A stretch of DNA of 9,579 nucleotides from an uncultured Porphyromonadaceae bacterium (GCA_947176615.1 CAMWRO010000081.1:1-9579), one strand, 5' to 3'. Shown: positions 1 to 7,996, counted from the stretch's first letter. A program made the numbers and translations. Notes: generated by a model from the letters alone, not told the origin.

Positions 1-219
1 GGCCGCATTGAGGCCCACCCTGTCGGCACCGAGTCTCCGTGTGTGGTTTTTCTTCACTTTCCCCCGTTGCAGGTTGCTGTTGGCGCGGGGTGTCAGAGGC
101 GTGGTAAACTGTGTGTCATGCACATTTCTTCCCTTTCGGTGCGGTTGCTCGGCCTGTAGGCCGGTAAGCGATACGGCACACAGCATAACGACCGACAGTC
201 GTTGGATAAGCTGTCTCAT
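1..219 (-). CDS. Secreted protein of unknown function, N-terminal fragment (73 codons)
   Basis: An open frame starts with ATG at 219 and runs without a stop to base 1, so the gene continues beyond the left edge. The first residues form a typical type I signal peptide: a basic n-region (MRQLIQR), a hydrophobic core around residues 8-20 (LSVVMLCAVSLTG) and a likely cleavage site after LQA at about residue 23. There is no lipobox cysteine at that site, so it is probably not a lipoprotein. The mature part seen so far is polar and very basic (an RGKVKKNHTRR stretch at residues 52-62), as expected for a propeptide or linker rather than a folded domain. A Bacteroidetes -7 box lies about 45 bases upstream of the ATG, which supports this start. 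No Shine-Dalgarno sequence is seen, which is normal for the phylum. The visible part does not identify the family. A secreted enzyme with a propeptide is possible, but that is a guess. Confidence 0.72.
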   Translation of the reverse strand, partial: MRQLIQRLSVVMLCAVSLTGLQAEQPHRKGRNVHDTQFTTPLTPRANSNLQRGKVKKNHTRRLGADRVGLNAA

Positions 220-264
220 TGGCAAGGTTGTGTTAAAAGTTACTGATTGTTTTGTCTTGCTGTG

Positions 265-292
265 CAAAGATAACCAAATTTTGTAAAACAAA
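265..292 (-). promoter_or_regulatory. Candidate Bacteroidetes promoter for the left-edge secreted gene
   Basis: Read on the minus strand, TATCTTTG (272 to 265) matches the Bacteroidetes -7 consensus TAnnTTTG exactly. A TTTG that could serve as the -33 box lies at 292 to 289, with a 16-base gap. This is shorter than the usual gap of about 20, so the -33 assignment is weaker than the -7. Transcription would begin near 258, giving a 5' leader of about 40 bases before the ATG at 219. The flanking DNA is strongly AT-rich. Confidence 0.55.
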
Positions 293-347
293 TAGAAAAT
301 TGATATAAAAATACTGAAAAATGTAGAATCGTGGCCGTGAGGGGTGT

Positions 348-385
348 AAAAAAGCGCCTGCTGGTCACTTGTGACCAGCAGGCGC
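348..385 (-). terminator. Rho-independent terminator of the C10 peptidase gene
   Basis: A perfect 15-bp inverted repeat (arms 354-368 and 371-385, loop about 2-6 bases) is followed on the minus strand by six T residues (353 to 348). It starts 28 bases past the peptidase stop codon at 414. There is no T-tract on the other side, so it acts for minus-strand transcripts only. It separates the peptidase gene from the next gene's promoter. Confidence 0.93.
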
Positions 386-413
386 GGTTATCAGGGTTAG
401 TTATTGTCTTCTA

Positions 414-3400
414 TCAGAGAGCGACCTTGTACCCGGCTACGATGTAGATGCCTCGGGGCAGCTCGGTGATTACGTTGCGGCCCGGGTTGAGGGTGATGGT
501 GCCCACGAGACGGCCGTCGACATAGTAGACTGCCGCGTCGACTGCCTTGTCAGAGTAGATGACAAGGTTGCCGCCGTCGGTTGTTACCGACACACCTTCG
601 GTCGTTGCGTCGATGTCGCTGATTCCGGTGGTTGTGTCGTCACCTGCAACGGCGATTTCAATGCGGCCCTGTCCCTTGTTGCTTACAGCGTAGACTTCCC
701 ACGGATTCACTGCGGTCACTGCGGGTTCTTCGTTGCCTTCGGCATCAAGCTCGACTTCTTCGGCTACGAGTTCAAACGCGTTTCCGTCGGCGTTGAGGAC
801 ATAGGTTGTCTCGCCCGGAAGCTGACGGTTGCTGTAAGTTGCAGCGAGCGAATAGTCGGCACCGTTGACTGAGATAGTCTCGGGAGTGGGTTCGACAGTC
901 ACGTCAGCGGCTGTGAAAGTGATTTCACGGGTCGTGTTGCTGTGGGTCTGCTTGATGAGGTAGGGAACGTTGGCGCTGATGCCCTTGGTGAGGGCGAGGC
1001 GGTTGTTTTCGACATCGAGCGACGCAACCATGTAGTCGGCCTCCTCGCTGTCCTGTTCAGGCGATGTCTTGGCCACGAGCTCGGTGCTGCCCGAGGTCAC
1101 TTTGTCAACGTTGAAGGGAACCACGAGGGAGTTCCATCCGTTGGCGGTGGAAGACACCTCGGCGACATAGCTGATGGCGTTGCCGTCAATCATCGAGAAA
1201 CGGTTGGCGGTCGCGAAGGGATAGCCGGGGCGCAGCGAGATGTCGCCTGTCGACTCATAGATGCGGCCTTGGCGGGTGGTTGTTTCGCCGGCCTCGTTGA
1301 CATCGGGAATTTCACCGACGCGGGTGGTCAGATAGTTTCCGGCTGTGGTTGCGGGAACGGCCACACCCTCGCCGAGGATGATGAGGCAGTTGGGGTTGAC
1401 GCCTTCAAACGCAGCCTCGTCAAATCCTGCCGCGCGGGGAGCATTGCTGCGTCCCTTTATTGCTGCCGGTGCCGAGCCGCTTGCGGGATTGATGGTGATG
1501 GTGGTCAGGTTGTCGCATCCGCTGAACGCGCTCGCGCCGATTGCGTCGATGCCGGTCAGCGTGATTGATTCGAGCGACGAACATCCGCTGAACGCACCCT
1601 CGCCGATGGCGGTCACGGTCTCGGGAACGGTCACGGTCTGCAGGCTCTCGCAATCCTTGAATGTGTTGGGCTCGATGGTCTCAACCTCGGGAAGGGTGAC
1701 CTCGGTCAGCGTGGTCTTTCCTTCAAAGGCTCCGGCGGGAATCTCGCTCGACATGCCCGACAGGTCGAGCGACGAGAGTGATTCAAAACCATTGACGACT
1801 GTGGCGAGGGTCTCGCTGTCAATATCGCCTTCAAGGGCGAGGTCGGTAACCTCGACAGCCTCGGTGGCGTTGATCGACACGATTTCACTGGTGGTCAGTG
1901 TCGCGCCGTTTGACGGAACGGCATAGATGTCGACCGTAACGTTGGCGTCGGTGACATTGAGGGTGTAGAATCCTTCTTCGTCGGGTTCGATTACCTCTGA
2001 GCCGATTTTCACGCGGGGCTGGATGTCCTTGTTGTCGGTCGAGAACCCGAGTGTGAATTTCACAGCCGAGTCTTCGGTGACATTTTCGAGGACGGGTGCC
2101 GAGGCGTTGTAGTAGTTCAGTGTTTCAAAGAGAGTGGCCTCGTCGCCCTTCTCGGCCTCATTGTTGCGGATTTCGGGGATGTTGACCGTAAACTGGTCAG
2201 ACATGCAGTTGAAAGTCACGTCATAGAGGTAGATGACATCGATGTCGTGGTTGCCGGCCTTGTCAGCGTGCTTGTTGGGGTTCCAGTAGGTCAGAGAAAC
2301 AGCACCGTTGCTGCCGACAGCATCCTCGGGCATGAGTTTGCCGTTGTCATATACCTTGACTTTCACACCCTCCTTATAGGTATCGACACCTTCGGGACGG
2401 CCTTCGGCCTTGGAAAGCACACCTATATAAAGTTTGTCAGAGAGGGTCAGGCTTTCAAGCGAGATATTGTCTTTGAGGAACGATGCAGCGCGGTCAACGT
2501 TTAAGTTCTTGTCAGTTACAAAGCAGCGCGATGCGTCATAGCCGAGAGAATAAACAGGGTATTCGCCCACGATGTTGAAACCGCCTGCCTCCCAGCCGTT
2601 GGACCAGTTTCTGCTGAAATATCCGGTATCGACATGAGGAGTCTTATAGGTCTGGAGATGCTCTGCGGGAACAACGACAGTGACTTTGGTATTGTCGGGC
2701 AGACCTGTCTTTAAAGCGTGATATTGGCTATAATAGAGGTGGCCGACGTTACCGTCCTCTCCGGGTACACAGGGGAGGTAGATTGTTTCAAGCGAGGTAC
2801 AACCCAAAAATACGTCATCTTCGAGTCCGCTGCCGGTCTTTATCATCACGGTGCCGGTTGAAGCACGAATCGCGTCGATATCACCCCAGTTGCGGAGGCT
2901 TTCGGGCAGCTCAATCTCTTTCAATCGGCTACAACCTTTGAAAGCATCGTGTCCAAATTGTTTAACGCTTTGCGGCAGAATGATTTCCTCAATGTAGCAT
3001 CCTTTAAGCTGTTCGTTGTAAAACGCATAGCTGGGGAAATAGTGGTCAAATCCGTGTTGCGCGTCTTTATCGCGGTCGCGCACGATAGTGGCCTCGGAGA
3101 GGTCGAGGAAACGGATGTTGGCTGCAATCCAGTAATTATCGCGGAACAGGCCGAAATCATAATAGTCGAGCTTTCCTTTGATGGTCAGTTTCTGGATATT
3201 GCGGTATTTCTCGGCTGTGGCATAGTTGATTTCGCCCCAGTTGTCAATACCCTCGAAACCCGAGAGATAGAGGTGTTCGCCCTCGGCGAGGACGATTGTA
3301 GCCTCGGTGAGTGATACGGGGGGATAGACGTTGATGTCGAAGTTCATGTCCTGCTTGGCGATGAACGAGTAGCTGAACGTCTTTGCGCCCTTGACGATGG

Positions 3401-6400
3401 TGTCGCCGTTGACAACAGCGTTAATCATGTGGGAGGCTTGTTTGGGGGTCACCTTGAGGGTGATGTCGCGACCGTGAACGGCGGTTGCCACGGCACCCGA
3501 GACGTTGGCTTTGTCGGCAAGGCCATCGGTATAGGTCATGTTGTAGACGGGGGTCTGGTTATTGAGGGCGGGCAGGCGGTCAATAACGTCGTCGGTGCGT
3601 CCGCCGACGAGGGCCCATGTCTTTTTGTTGAACGATGTGGCAAGACGGATGAAGTTTCCTTCGCGCACATTGGACTCCTTGACACAGCATTTCACGTTCA
3701 TCTTCAGACCGTCGCCCTTGGCTCCTCCCCATGTGCTGACGGGAGAGATGAACTCCTTGATTTTGCCGTCGGCATCGGTCAGCACGGCTGCCCAGAACAT
3801 CGAGGTAGCGTCGGCGGGAACGTTGAAAGCGTTGGCGCGGATTGTGAACTCGATGCCGGGGATTACGTTGACGGCATCGGTGAACAGACCCACGGTTCCG
3901 CCGGTGTTGGTGAGCTGCCAAGGTGAGTCATAGGCGGCAGTCTCCATCGGCTTTATCAGGTCGAAGTGGATGATGGTGTTGCTGTTGATAGTAGTGCTGT
4001 AGACACCCTGCGCGTCGGGGGTGAGAAGGGTCGAGTTGGCATACACGGCCATGCGGTTGTCGTTTTCAGCGATGTGCTCGGCTGTGAAAGTGACATTTGT
4101 CCCCTTGGGGTAGCGTCCGACGGTGGTTTCAGTCTCAAATTTCACCTCGGCGTTCTCCATCACGGCAAAAGCGAAGTCGCTCTGAGCGGGGATGGGGTCG
4201 ATGATGATGTTTTTGATGTCTTTCCAGTATTCCTTGGCGCTGTAGTTGTTGACGGCGTTCTGATTGGGAACGTGGAGGGTCATCAGGTCAGTTCTTGCAC
4301 CCGAGAACACACACCAGTTGATGAACTCGGCTCTTTCACGGCCCACCCACAAGTCGCGCAGACGGTTGGAGCCGAGGAACACGTTGTATTCATAGGTGCT
4401 GACACCGGCGGGAATCGTGAGCGAGGTTATGCCACACTGGCGGAAGGCGCCGTTGTTGATGCGGTTGATGTTGCGGGGGAGCAGAATCTCGCTGAGGCTC
4501 CATTTGCCCTTGAAGGCGTCGCGGGGTATGGCGTTGGCTTGGTTGGCACCGTTGGCGGCGATGTAGACCGACGAGATGTCAAGACGCTTCAGGTTCATCT
4601 TGTCTCTCATATAGTCGAAGTCGCGCGCGTCGATCGAGCCAAACAGGGTCAGGTCAGTAATCATGCCGGTTTCATCCTCGGGGATAATCGACGAGAGGGT
4701 TCCGGCCTCCTCGACCCACACGCTGCGCTTGGCCTTCACTTCCGATGCCTTCTGGACGAGGACTGAGATTGTCTGGTCCTCGCGCACGTTGTCAATCGAG
4801 TAGTTGAATGTGTTGGCGGCGGGGGTGAGCAGCAGGCCGTTGGCCTTGACGGTGATGACATCCTCGGCGGCGTTGTCGGGGGTGACGCTGAAGGCGTAGT
4901 TCCAGCCTCGGATTACCGAGTTGTCGCCCTTGAAAGTCGCGCCCGAAAGCGACGCGGGGAAGTTGACGGCAAAAGTCTCGACCGATGTGCGCATGGCGGG
5001 AATCTCGTTGACGGTCAGCAATTCGCCCGGCACGGGGAGCCAGTTGGTGTCATCGGTTGTGGTGGCGAGGCGCACCATGTCGCCCTCGGCCACGGTCACG
5101 ACCGACGGCAGCTCGCAGTTGCGGAAGTCGATGTAGCCGTTCCACAGCGGGGTGACACCGTCGAGGCTCAGTCCCTGCGGGGAGCTGAGGAGTGTCTTGA
5201 ACGTGCCGGCCGCATCATAGAGTGCCACGGCGATCTTGCCGCTGAAACGGTCGTGGCTCACGTTGCGCACCGTGCCGGCACGCAGGGTGAACTTCTTGCC
5301 CGGGGCAAGCGAGGTCATGTCGCTGCCGATACCCGGCTGTCCGCCGTCGGCGGTAAGGTGAATCTGTGACCAAGCGGCGTTGTTGCCGTCGCCTTTCTTT
5401 ATATTATAAATAATGGTGGTCAGGTTGTTGAAGTGGTGTGACTGGCTGACGGTGGGGTTGAGCGCGGTGCTCGCATACCATCCGCCGTTGTAGTTGCCGT
5501 CGGCACCGCCCCATCCCCAGTTGATGTGGAGCATCCCGGTGGCGGGGTCGTAGCCGTCGACCACGAAGGCGTGACCGACGGTCACGTCCTGTCCGCAATA
5601 GAGGACAGGACGGTTGTTCTTAATTTCCTCAATGACGATGGCGTCAAAGGCGCTCTGGGTCGACACGTCGGAACGTTTCCTGTAGGAGACGCCGGGGTCG
5701 TAGCCGAAGTAGTTGGTCAGCGCGGCGGGCACCTTCACTTCGTAGGCGCTTGATCCCGACATGCCAAACTGTGTGCCGATACTGCTGGCGGCATGATACA
5801 TGAGAGTGGCCACCGCCTCGGCCTCGGATGAGGAGTAGCCTGAGCGGTAGTTGTCGGTGCGCATGTTGTCCCAGTCATAGGCAACATCATAGTTCACACC
5901 GTTATAGCTGCCGGTACCCCTCTCGGGATACTGGTGATATTTCATAATGATTGCCATAGCCGTGCCGACACATCCCACGAGCGGACGACCCGGAATGGCC
6001 GAGTTGAAAGGACTTTCCTGACTCCACGATGCGGTGGGGAGCAGGATTCTTTCGCCTGCGCGGCCTGCGCGGCGTGCCACCATGTTGCGGCGTTGAGCGG
6101 CGGTAAAGGGGCGCTTGAGCGACGGAGCCGCCTTGATTTCGTTTTCGAGACCCGAGAGGACCCATTTCATTGCGGGAGGGAGCGCGGCGGCATTGTAGCT
6201 GCCATCGGTCGAATAACCCAGCACCGGCGCGGTGGTGTCGTCGGCCGAGATGATGATGAATCCTTTCCCGTCACGGGCGTTAAATACATAGTAATAAGGC
6301 TTTGAAGCCGTCCCGGCGGTGTAAGCCAAGTCCAAAGCATCAACTGAGGCTAAACCGCTGTTGTCGGCGCTGAAAAAGTCGGCAGCCAATTGCTTTGCGT

Positions 6401-6488
6401 CCTCCACAGATACCGGCGCGGCAAAGGCCGGTGCGGAAGCACATGTAAGCAGCGATAAAATTAGCCCTTTTGAGAACTGTTTAAGCAT
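414..6488 (-). CDS. Giant secreted C10-family (streptopain-like) cysteine peptidase with three BspA-like LRR blocks
   Basis: This 2024-residue protein is predicted to be exported and to act as a papain-fold cysteine protease. A signal peptide covers residues 1-23 (cleavage after AFA). Residues 25 to about 145 resemble the Spi/C10 propeptide-inhibitor domain (VSVEDAKQLAADFF) and end in a basic stretch (RRNMVARRAGRAGER) suited to activation cleavage. The catalytic domain spans about 150-365. It has the W-x-Q-x-x-P-F-N signature at 155-162, catalytic Cys173 in VGCVGTAMA, His306 in GHAFVVDGYD, and the HINWGWGG motif at 321-328. All key residues are intact. Downstream are two related beta domains (about 373-487 and 853-967), four Ig-like modules (about 512-580, 781-847, 993-1057, 1465-1527), and LRR_5/BspA-type repeats (about 610-755, 1095-1245, 1540-1712). 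A 'GWNSLVVPF'-type domain common in Bacteroidales surface proteins follows. The final 70 residues (DGRLVGT...LPRGIYIVAG) resemble a type IX sorting tail. SpeB has 398 residues, so most of this protein is extra modules, probably for adhesion. The substrate is unknown. The gene has its own promoter candidate and terminator and is probably monocistronic. Confidence 0.92.
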   Translation of the reverse strand: MLKQFSKGLILSLLTCASAPAFAAPVSVEDAKQLAADFFSADNSGLASVDALDLAYTAGTASKPYYYVFNARDGKGFIIISADDTTAPVLGYSTDGSYNAAALPPAMKWVLSGLENEIKAAPSLKRPFTAAQRRNMVARRAGRAGERILLPTASWSQESPFNSAIPGRPLVGCVGTAMAIIMKYHQYPERGTGSYNGVNYDVAYDWDNMRTDNYRSGYSSSEAEAVATLMYHAASSIGTQFGMSGSSAYEVKVPAALTNYFGYDPGVSYRKRSDVSTQSAFDAIVIEEIKNNRPVLYCGQDVTVGHAFVVDGYDPATGMLHINWGWGGADGNYNGGWYASTALNPTVSQSHHFNNLTTIIYNIKKGDGNNAAWSQIHLTADGGQPGIGSDMTSLAPGKKFTLRAGTVRNVSHDRFSGKIAVALYDAAGTFKTLLSSPQGLSLDGVTPLWNGYIDFRNCELPSVVTVAEGDMVRLATTTDDTNWLPVPGELLTVNEIPAMRTSVETFAVNFPASLSGATFKGDNSVIRGWNYAFSVTPDNAAEDVITVKANGLLLTPAANTFNYSIDNVREDQTISVLVQKASEVKAKRSVWVEEAGTLSSIIPEDETGMITDLTLFGSIDARDFDYMRDKMNLKRLDISSVYIAANGANQANAIPRDAFKGKWSLSEILLPRNINRINNGAFRQCGITSLTIPAGVSTYEYNVFLGSNRLRDLWVGRERAEFINWCVFSGARTDLMTLHVPNQNAVNNYSAKEYWKDIKNIIIDPIPAQSDFAFAVMENAEVKFETETTVGRYPKGTNVTFTAEHIAENDNRMAVYANSTLLTPDAQGVYSTTINSNTIIHFDLIKPMETAAYDSPWQLTNTGGTVGLFTDAVNVIPGIEFTIRANAFNVPADATSMFWAAVLTDADGKIKEFISPVSTWGGAKGDGLKMNVKCCVKESNVREGNFIRLATSFNKKTWALVGGRTDDVIDRLPALNNQTPVYNMTYTDGLADKANVSGAVATAVHGRDITLKVTPKQASHMINAVVNGDTIVKGAKTFSYSFIAKQDMNFDINVYPPVSLTEATIVLAEGEHLYLSGFEGIDNWGEINYATAEKYRNIQKLTIKGKLDYYDFGLFRDNYWIAANIRFLDLSEATIVRDRDKDAQHGFDHYFPSYAFYNEQLKGCYIEEIILPQSVKQFGHDAFKGCSRLKEIELPESLRNWGDIDAIRASTGTVMIKTGSGLEDDVFLGCTSLETIYLPCVPGEDGNVGHLYYSQYHALKTGLPDNTKVTVVVPAEHLQTYKTPHVDTGYFSRNWSNGWEAGGFNIVGEYPVYSLGYDASRCFVTDKNLNVDRAASFLKDNISLESLTLSDKLYIGVLSKAEGRPEGVDTYKEGVKVKVYDNGKLMPEDAVGSNGAVSLTYWNPNKHADKAGNHDIDVIYLYDVTFNCMSDQFTVNIPEIRNNEAEKGDEATLFETLNYYNASAPVLENVTEDSAVKFTLGFSTDNKDIQPRVKIGSEVIEPDEEGFYTLNVTDANVTVDIYAVPSNGATLTTSEIVSINATEAVEVTDLALEGDIDSETLATVVNGFESLSSLDLSGMSSEIPAGAFEGKTTLTEVTLPEVETIEPNTFKDCESLQTVTVPETVTAIGEGAFSGCSSLESITLTGIDAIGASAFSGCDNLTTITINPASGSAPAAIKGRSNAPRAAGFDEAAFEGVNPNCLIILGEGVAVPATTAGNYLTTRVGEIPDVNEAGETTTRQGRIYESTGDISLRPGYPFATANRFSMIDGNAISYVAEVSSTANGWNSLVVPFNVDKVTSGSTELVAKTSPEQDSEEADYMVASLDVENNRLALTKGISANVPYLIKQTHSNTTREITFTAADVTVEPTPETISVNGADYSLAATYSNRQLPGETTYVLNADGNAFELVAEEVELDAEGNEEPAVTAVNPWEVYAVSNKGQGRIEIAVAGDDTTTGISDIDATTEGVSVTTDGGNLVIYSDKAVDAAVYYVDGRLVGTITLNPGRNVITELPRGIYIVAGYKVAL

Positions 6489-6567
6489 GTCTGTAACGTT
6501 AATTTTAGCTGTTTATGTATTTAAAAAAATGTAAAATTTACTCTACAAATTAACTTTTTGATTGTAG

Positions 6568-6604
6568 CCGGCTCCCGAGTGTCGACTATTCCCGGGCAAG
6601 GCGG
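6568..6604 (-). promoter_or_regulatory. GC-rich hairpin in the 5' leader of the peptidase gene
   Basis: A GC-rich island sits in otherwise AT-rich intergenic DNA. On the minus strand CCCG (6594 to 6591) pairs with CGGG (6577 to 6574). Outer pairing of CT/AG and CCG/CGG extends the stem with a small bulge and one mismatch. The loop contains AGT/ACT around a GTCGAC palindrome. If transcription starts near 6635, the hairpin lies in the untranslated leader about 80-115 bases before the ATG. No T-tract follows, so it is not a standard terminator. A role in mRNA stability or translation is only a guess. Confidence 0.35.
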
Positions 6605-6641
6605 CTGTGCCACTGTGAATTGGATGGGTGCAAAATTGGCG

Positions 6642-6673
6642 CAAAATTACTGCTTTTTTTGGAAATGCACAAT
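6642..6673 (-). promoter_or_regulatory. Candidate Bacteroidetes promoter for the C10 peptidase gene
   Basis: On the minus strand TAATTTTG (6649 to 6642) matches the -7 consensus TAnnTTTG exactly. ATTG (6673 to 6670) lies 20 bases upstream and matches the -33 TTTG in three of four positions, which is the canonical spacing. The predicted start near 6635 would give a leader of about 148 bases to the ATG at 6488. The region from 6489 to 6748 contains no believable gene: it holds this promoter, the leader hairpin and AT-rich DNA. No Shine-Dalgarno sequence precedes the ATG. Confidence 0.5.
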
Positions 6674-6748
6674 TTTGGACAAATTTTTTGAAAAATAATT
6701 TTAACACGATTGTAACACATCTGAAATTGTTTTGTAAAACCGCCCGAT

Positions 6749-6794
6749 AAAAACGGTATGCCCCTCGCACGATGAGTGTGCAAGGGGCATACCG
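6749..6794 (-). terminator. Rho-independent terminator of obgE
   Basis: Two 17-base arms (6754-6770 and 6778-6794) pair with a single internal mismatch around a 7-base loop. On the minus strand the stem is followed by TTTTT (6753 to 6749). It begins 20 bases after the obgE stop. The T-tract is on one side only, so it ends minus-strand transcription and insulates the peptidase gene downstream. Confidence 0.93.
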
Positions 6795-6814
6795 CAGTGG
6801 TGGTGTCGCTACGT

Positions 6815-7996
6815 TCAATCGTCGACATCGATCCAGTCGGTGTCGTCAAATATCATGTCGTCGTCAAAGTCTTCTTCAAAATCCTCGGCATCTTCGTCGC
6901 TGACGGTCGGAACATTTTCAAAGATAAATTCATCCTCCTCCCTGACGCGGTGATGGCCGTCGAGCGGGCGGTGGGTTATCGGGTCGGTGTCGATGCGGTT
7001 GCGCTCGTCGTTAATCTGGGTCCACAGCATGTCTTTTAACTCGGTGATTCCCATGCCGGTGACAGCCGAGATGAACACGGCGGGCACGCCGTCGGGGAGC
7101 GAGGGGCGCATTTCGGCCATCAGCTCGTCGTCGAGCATGTCGCTCTTGGAGACGGCAAGGACGCGCGGCTTGTCGGCAAGCTGGGGGTTGAACTGCTCAA
7201 GCTCGCGCACCAGAACTTGGTATTGCTCGTTGATGTCGTCGGCATCGGCGGGCACCATGAACAGCAGGACGGCGTTGCGCTCGATGTGGCGCAGGAACCG
7301 CAGTCCGAGTCCGCGACCCTCGCTGGCTCCCTCGATGATGCCGGGGATGTCAGCCATTACAAACGACTGGTCGCCGCGGTAGTGGACGATTCCGAGCTGA
7401 GGCTCCATCGTGGTGAAAGGATAGTCGGCAATCTTGGGGCGTGCCGCCGAGATTGCTGACAGGAGGGTGGATTTTCCCGCGTTGGGGAATCCGACAAGGC
7501 CCACGTCGGCCAGCAGCTTCAGCTCAAGGATGATTGACTTCTCGATGGCGGGTTCGCCGGGTTGCGCATAGCGCGGAGTGCGGTTGGTCGCGCTCTTGAA
7601 GTGCCAGTTGCCCAGACCGCCTCGGCCGCCGCGCAGGAGCTTGATTTCCTCGCCGTCCTCGGTCACTTCGGTCAGGTATTCTCCGGTCTCGGCGTCGAAT
7701 ACCACCGTTCCGCAGGGAACCTCCACGACGACATCCTCGCCGTCTTTTCCGAATGAGCGGCCTCCCGAGCCGCTCTGTCCGTTGCCGGCAAAGATGTGGC
7801 GGCGGTATTTGAGCGGGAGCAGGGTCCACATGTGGCTGTTTCCGCGCAGGATTATGTGGCCTCCGCGACCACCGTCACCACCGTCGGGACCACCTTTGGG
7901 TACATATTTCGCACGGTAAAAATGGCGCGAGCCTGCGCCTCCTTTGCCTGACCGGCACAGGATTTTCACATAGTCTATAAAATTGGAATCAGCCAT
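6815..7996 (-). CDS. obgE: GTPase ObgE/CgtA (ribosome assembly)
   Basis: This 393-residue protein is a complete Obg-family GTPase, which binds the 50S ribosomal precursor and links ribosome maturation to growth and stringent signalling. The glycine-rich Obg fold covers about residues 1-160 (KGGPDGGDGGRGG at 34-46, LRGGRGGLGN at 121-130). The G domain follows: G1 GFPNAGKST at 169-177, switch I DYPFTTMEPQLG at 191-202, G3 DIPG at 216-219, a G4 variant SKSD at 283-286 in place of NKxD, and G5 SAVTG at 310-314. The last 40 or so residues form a strongly acidic tail (for example EDFEEDFDDD at 371-380), as in many Bacteroidales Obg proteins. Length and domain order are normal. The start MADSNFIDYVKI fits the family N-terminus. 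It is expected to be cytoplasmic and probably essential. It lies 138 bases downstream of a nucleotidyltransferase gene, and I see no clear promoter in that gap, so it may be read from upstream. Confidence 0.98.
   Translation of the reverse strand: MADSNFIDYVKILCRSGKGGAGSRHFYRAKYVPKGGPDGGDGGRGGHIILRGNSHMWTLLPLKYRRHIFAGNGQSGSGGRSFGKDGEDVVVEVPCGTVVFDAETGEYLTEVTEDGEEIKLLRGGRGGLGNWHFKSATNRTPRYAQPGEPAIEKSIILELKLLADVGLVGFPNAGKSTLLSAISAARPKIADYPFTTMEPQLGIVHYRGDQSFVMADIPGIIEGASEGRGLGLRFLRHIERNAVLLFMVPADADDINEQYQVLVRELEQFNPQLADKPRVLAVSKSDMLDDELMAEMRPSLPDGVPAVFISAVTGMGITELKDMLWTQINDERNRIDTDPITHRPLDGHHRVREEDEFIFENVPTVSDEDAEDFEEDFDDDMIFDDTDWIDVDD

Noticed and set aside
8..286. Plus-strand open frame of 92 codons
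   Set aside because: It lies opposite the signal-peptide gene at 1-219 and crosses that gene's promoter. The protein is cysteine- and arginine-rich with no recognisable domain, and the minus-strand reading is far better supported.
3966..4766. Long plus-strand open frame (266 codons) opposite the peptidase gene
   Set aside because: It is antisense to well-conserved LRR and Ig-like coding sequence, and its Val/Gly/Asp-rich translation matches no family. Such frames are common opposite GC-rich genes.
6420..6488. Lipoprotein signal on the C10 peptidase
   Set aside because: Cys16 is preceded by LLT. Threonine at -1 is not a good lipobox residue (Gly, Ala or Ser expected), and a clear type I site (AFA) follows.
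6489..6560. Promoter close to the peptidase ATG (TTTG near 6548 with TACATTTT-like sequence)
   Set aside because: The spacing to the -7-like element is too short and the element lacks the final G. The site at 6642-6673 fits both the consensus and the 20-base spacing.
6543..6849. Two overlapping minus-strand open frames in the obgE-peptidase intergenic region
   Set aside because: They run through the obgE terminator, the 3' end of obgE and the promoter region, and have no family resemblance.
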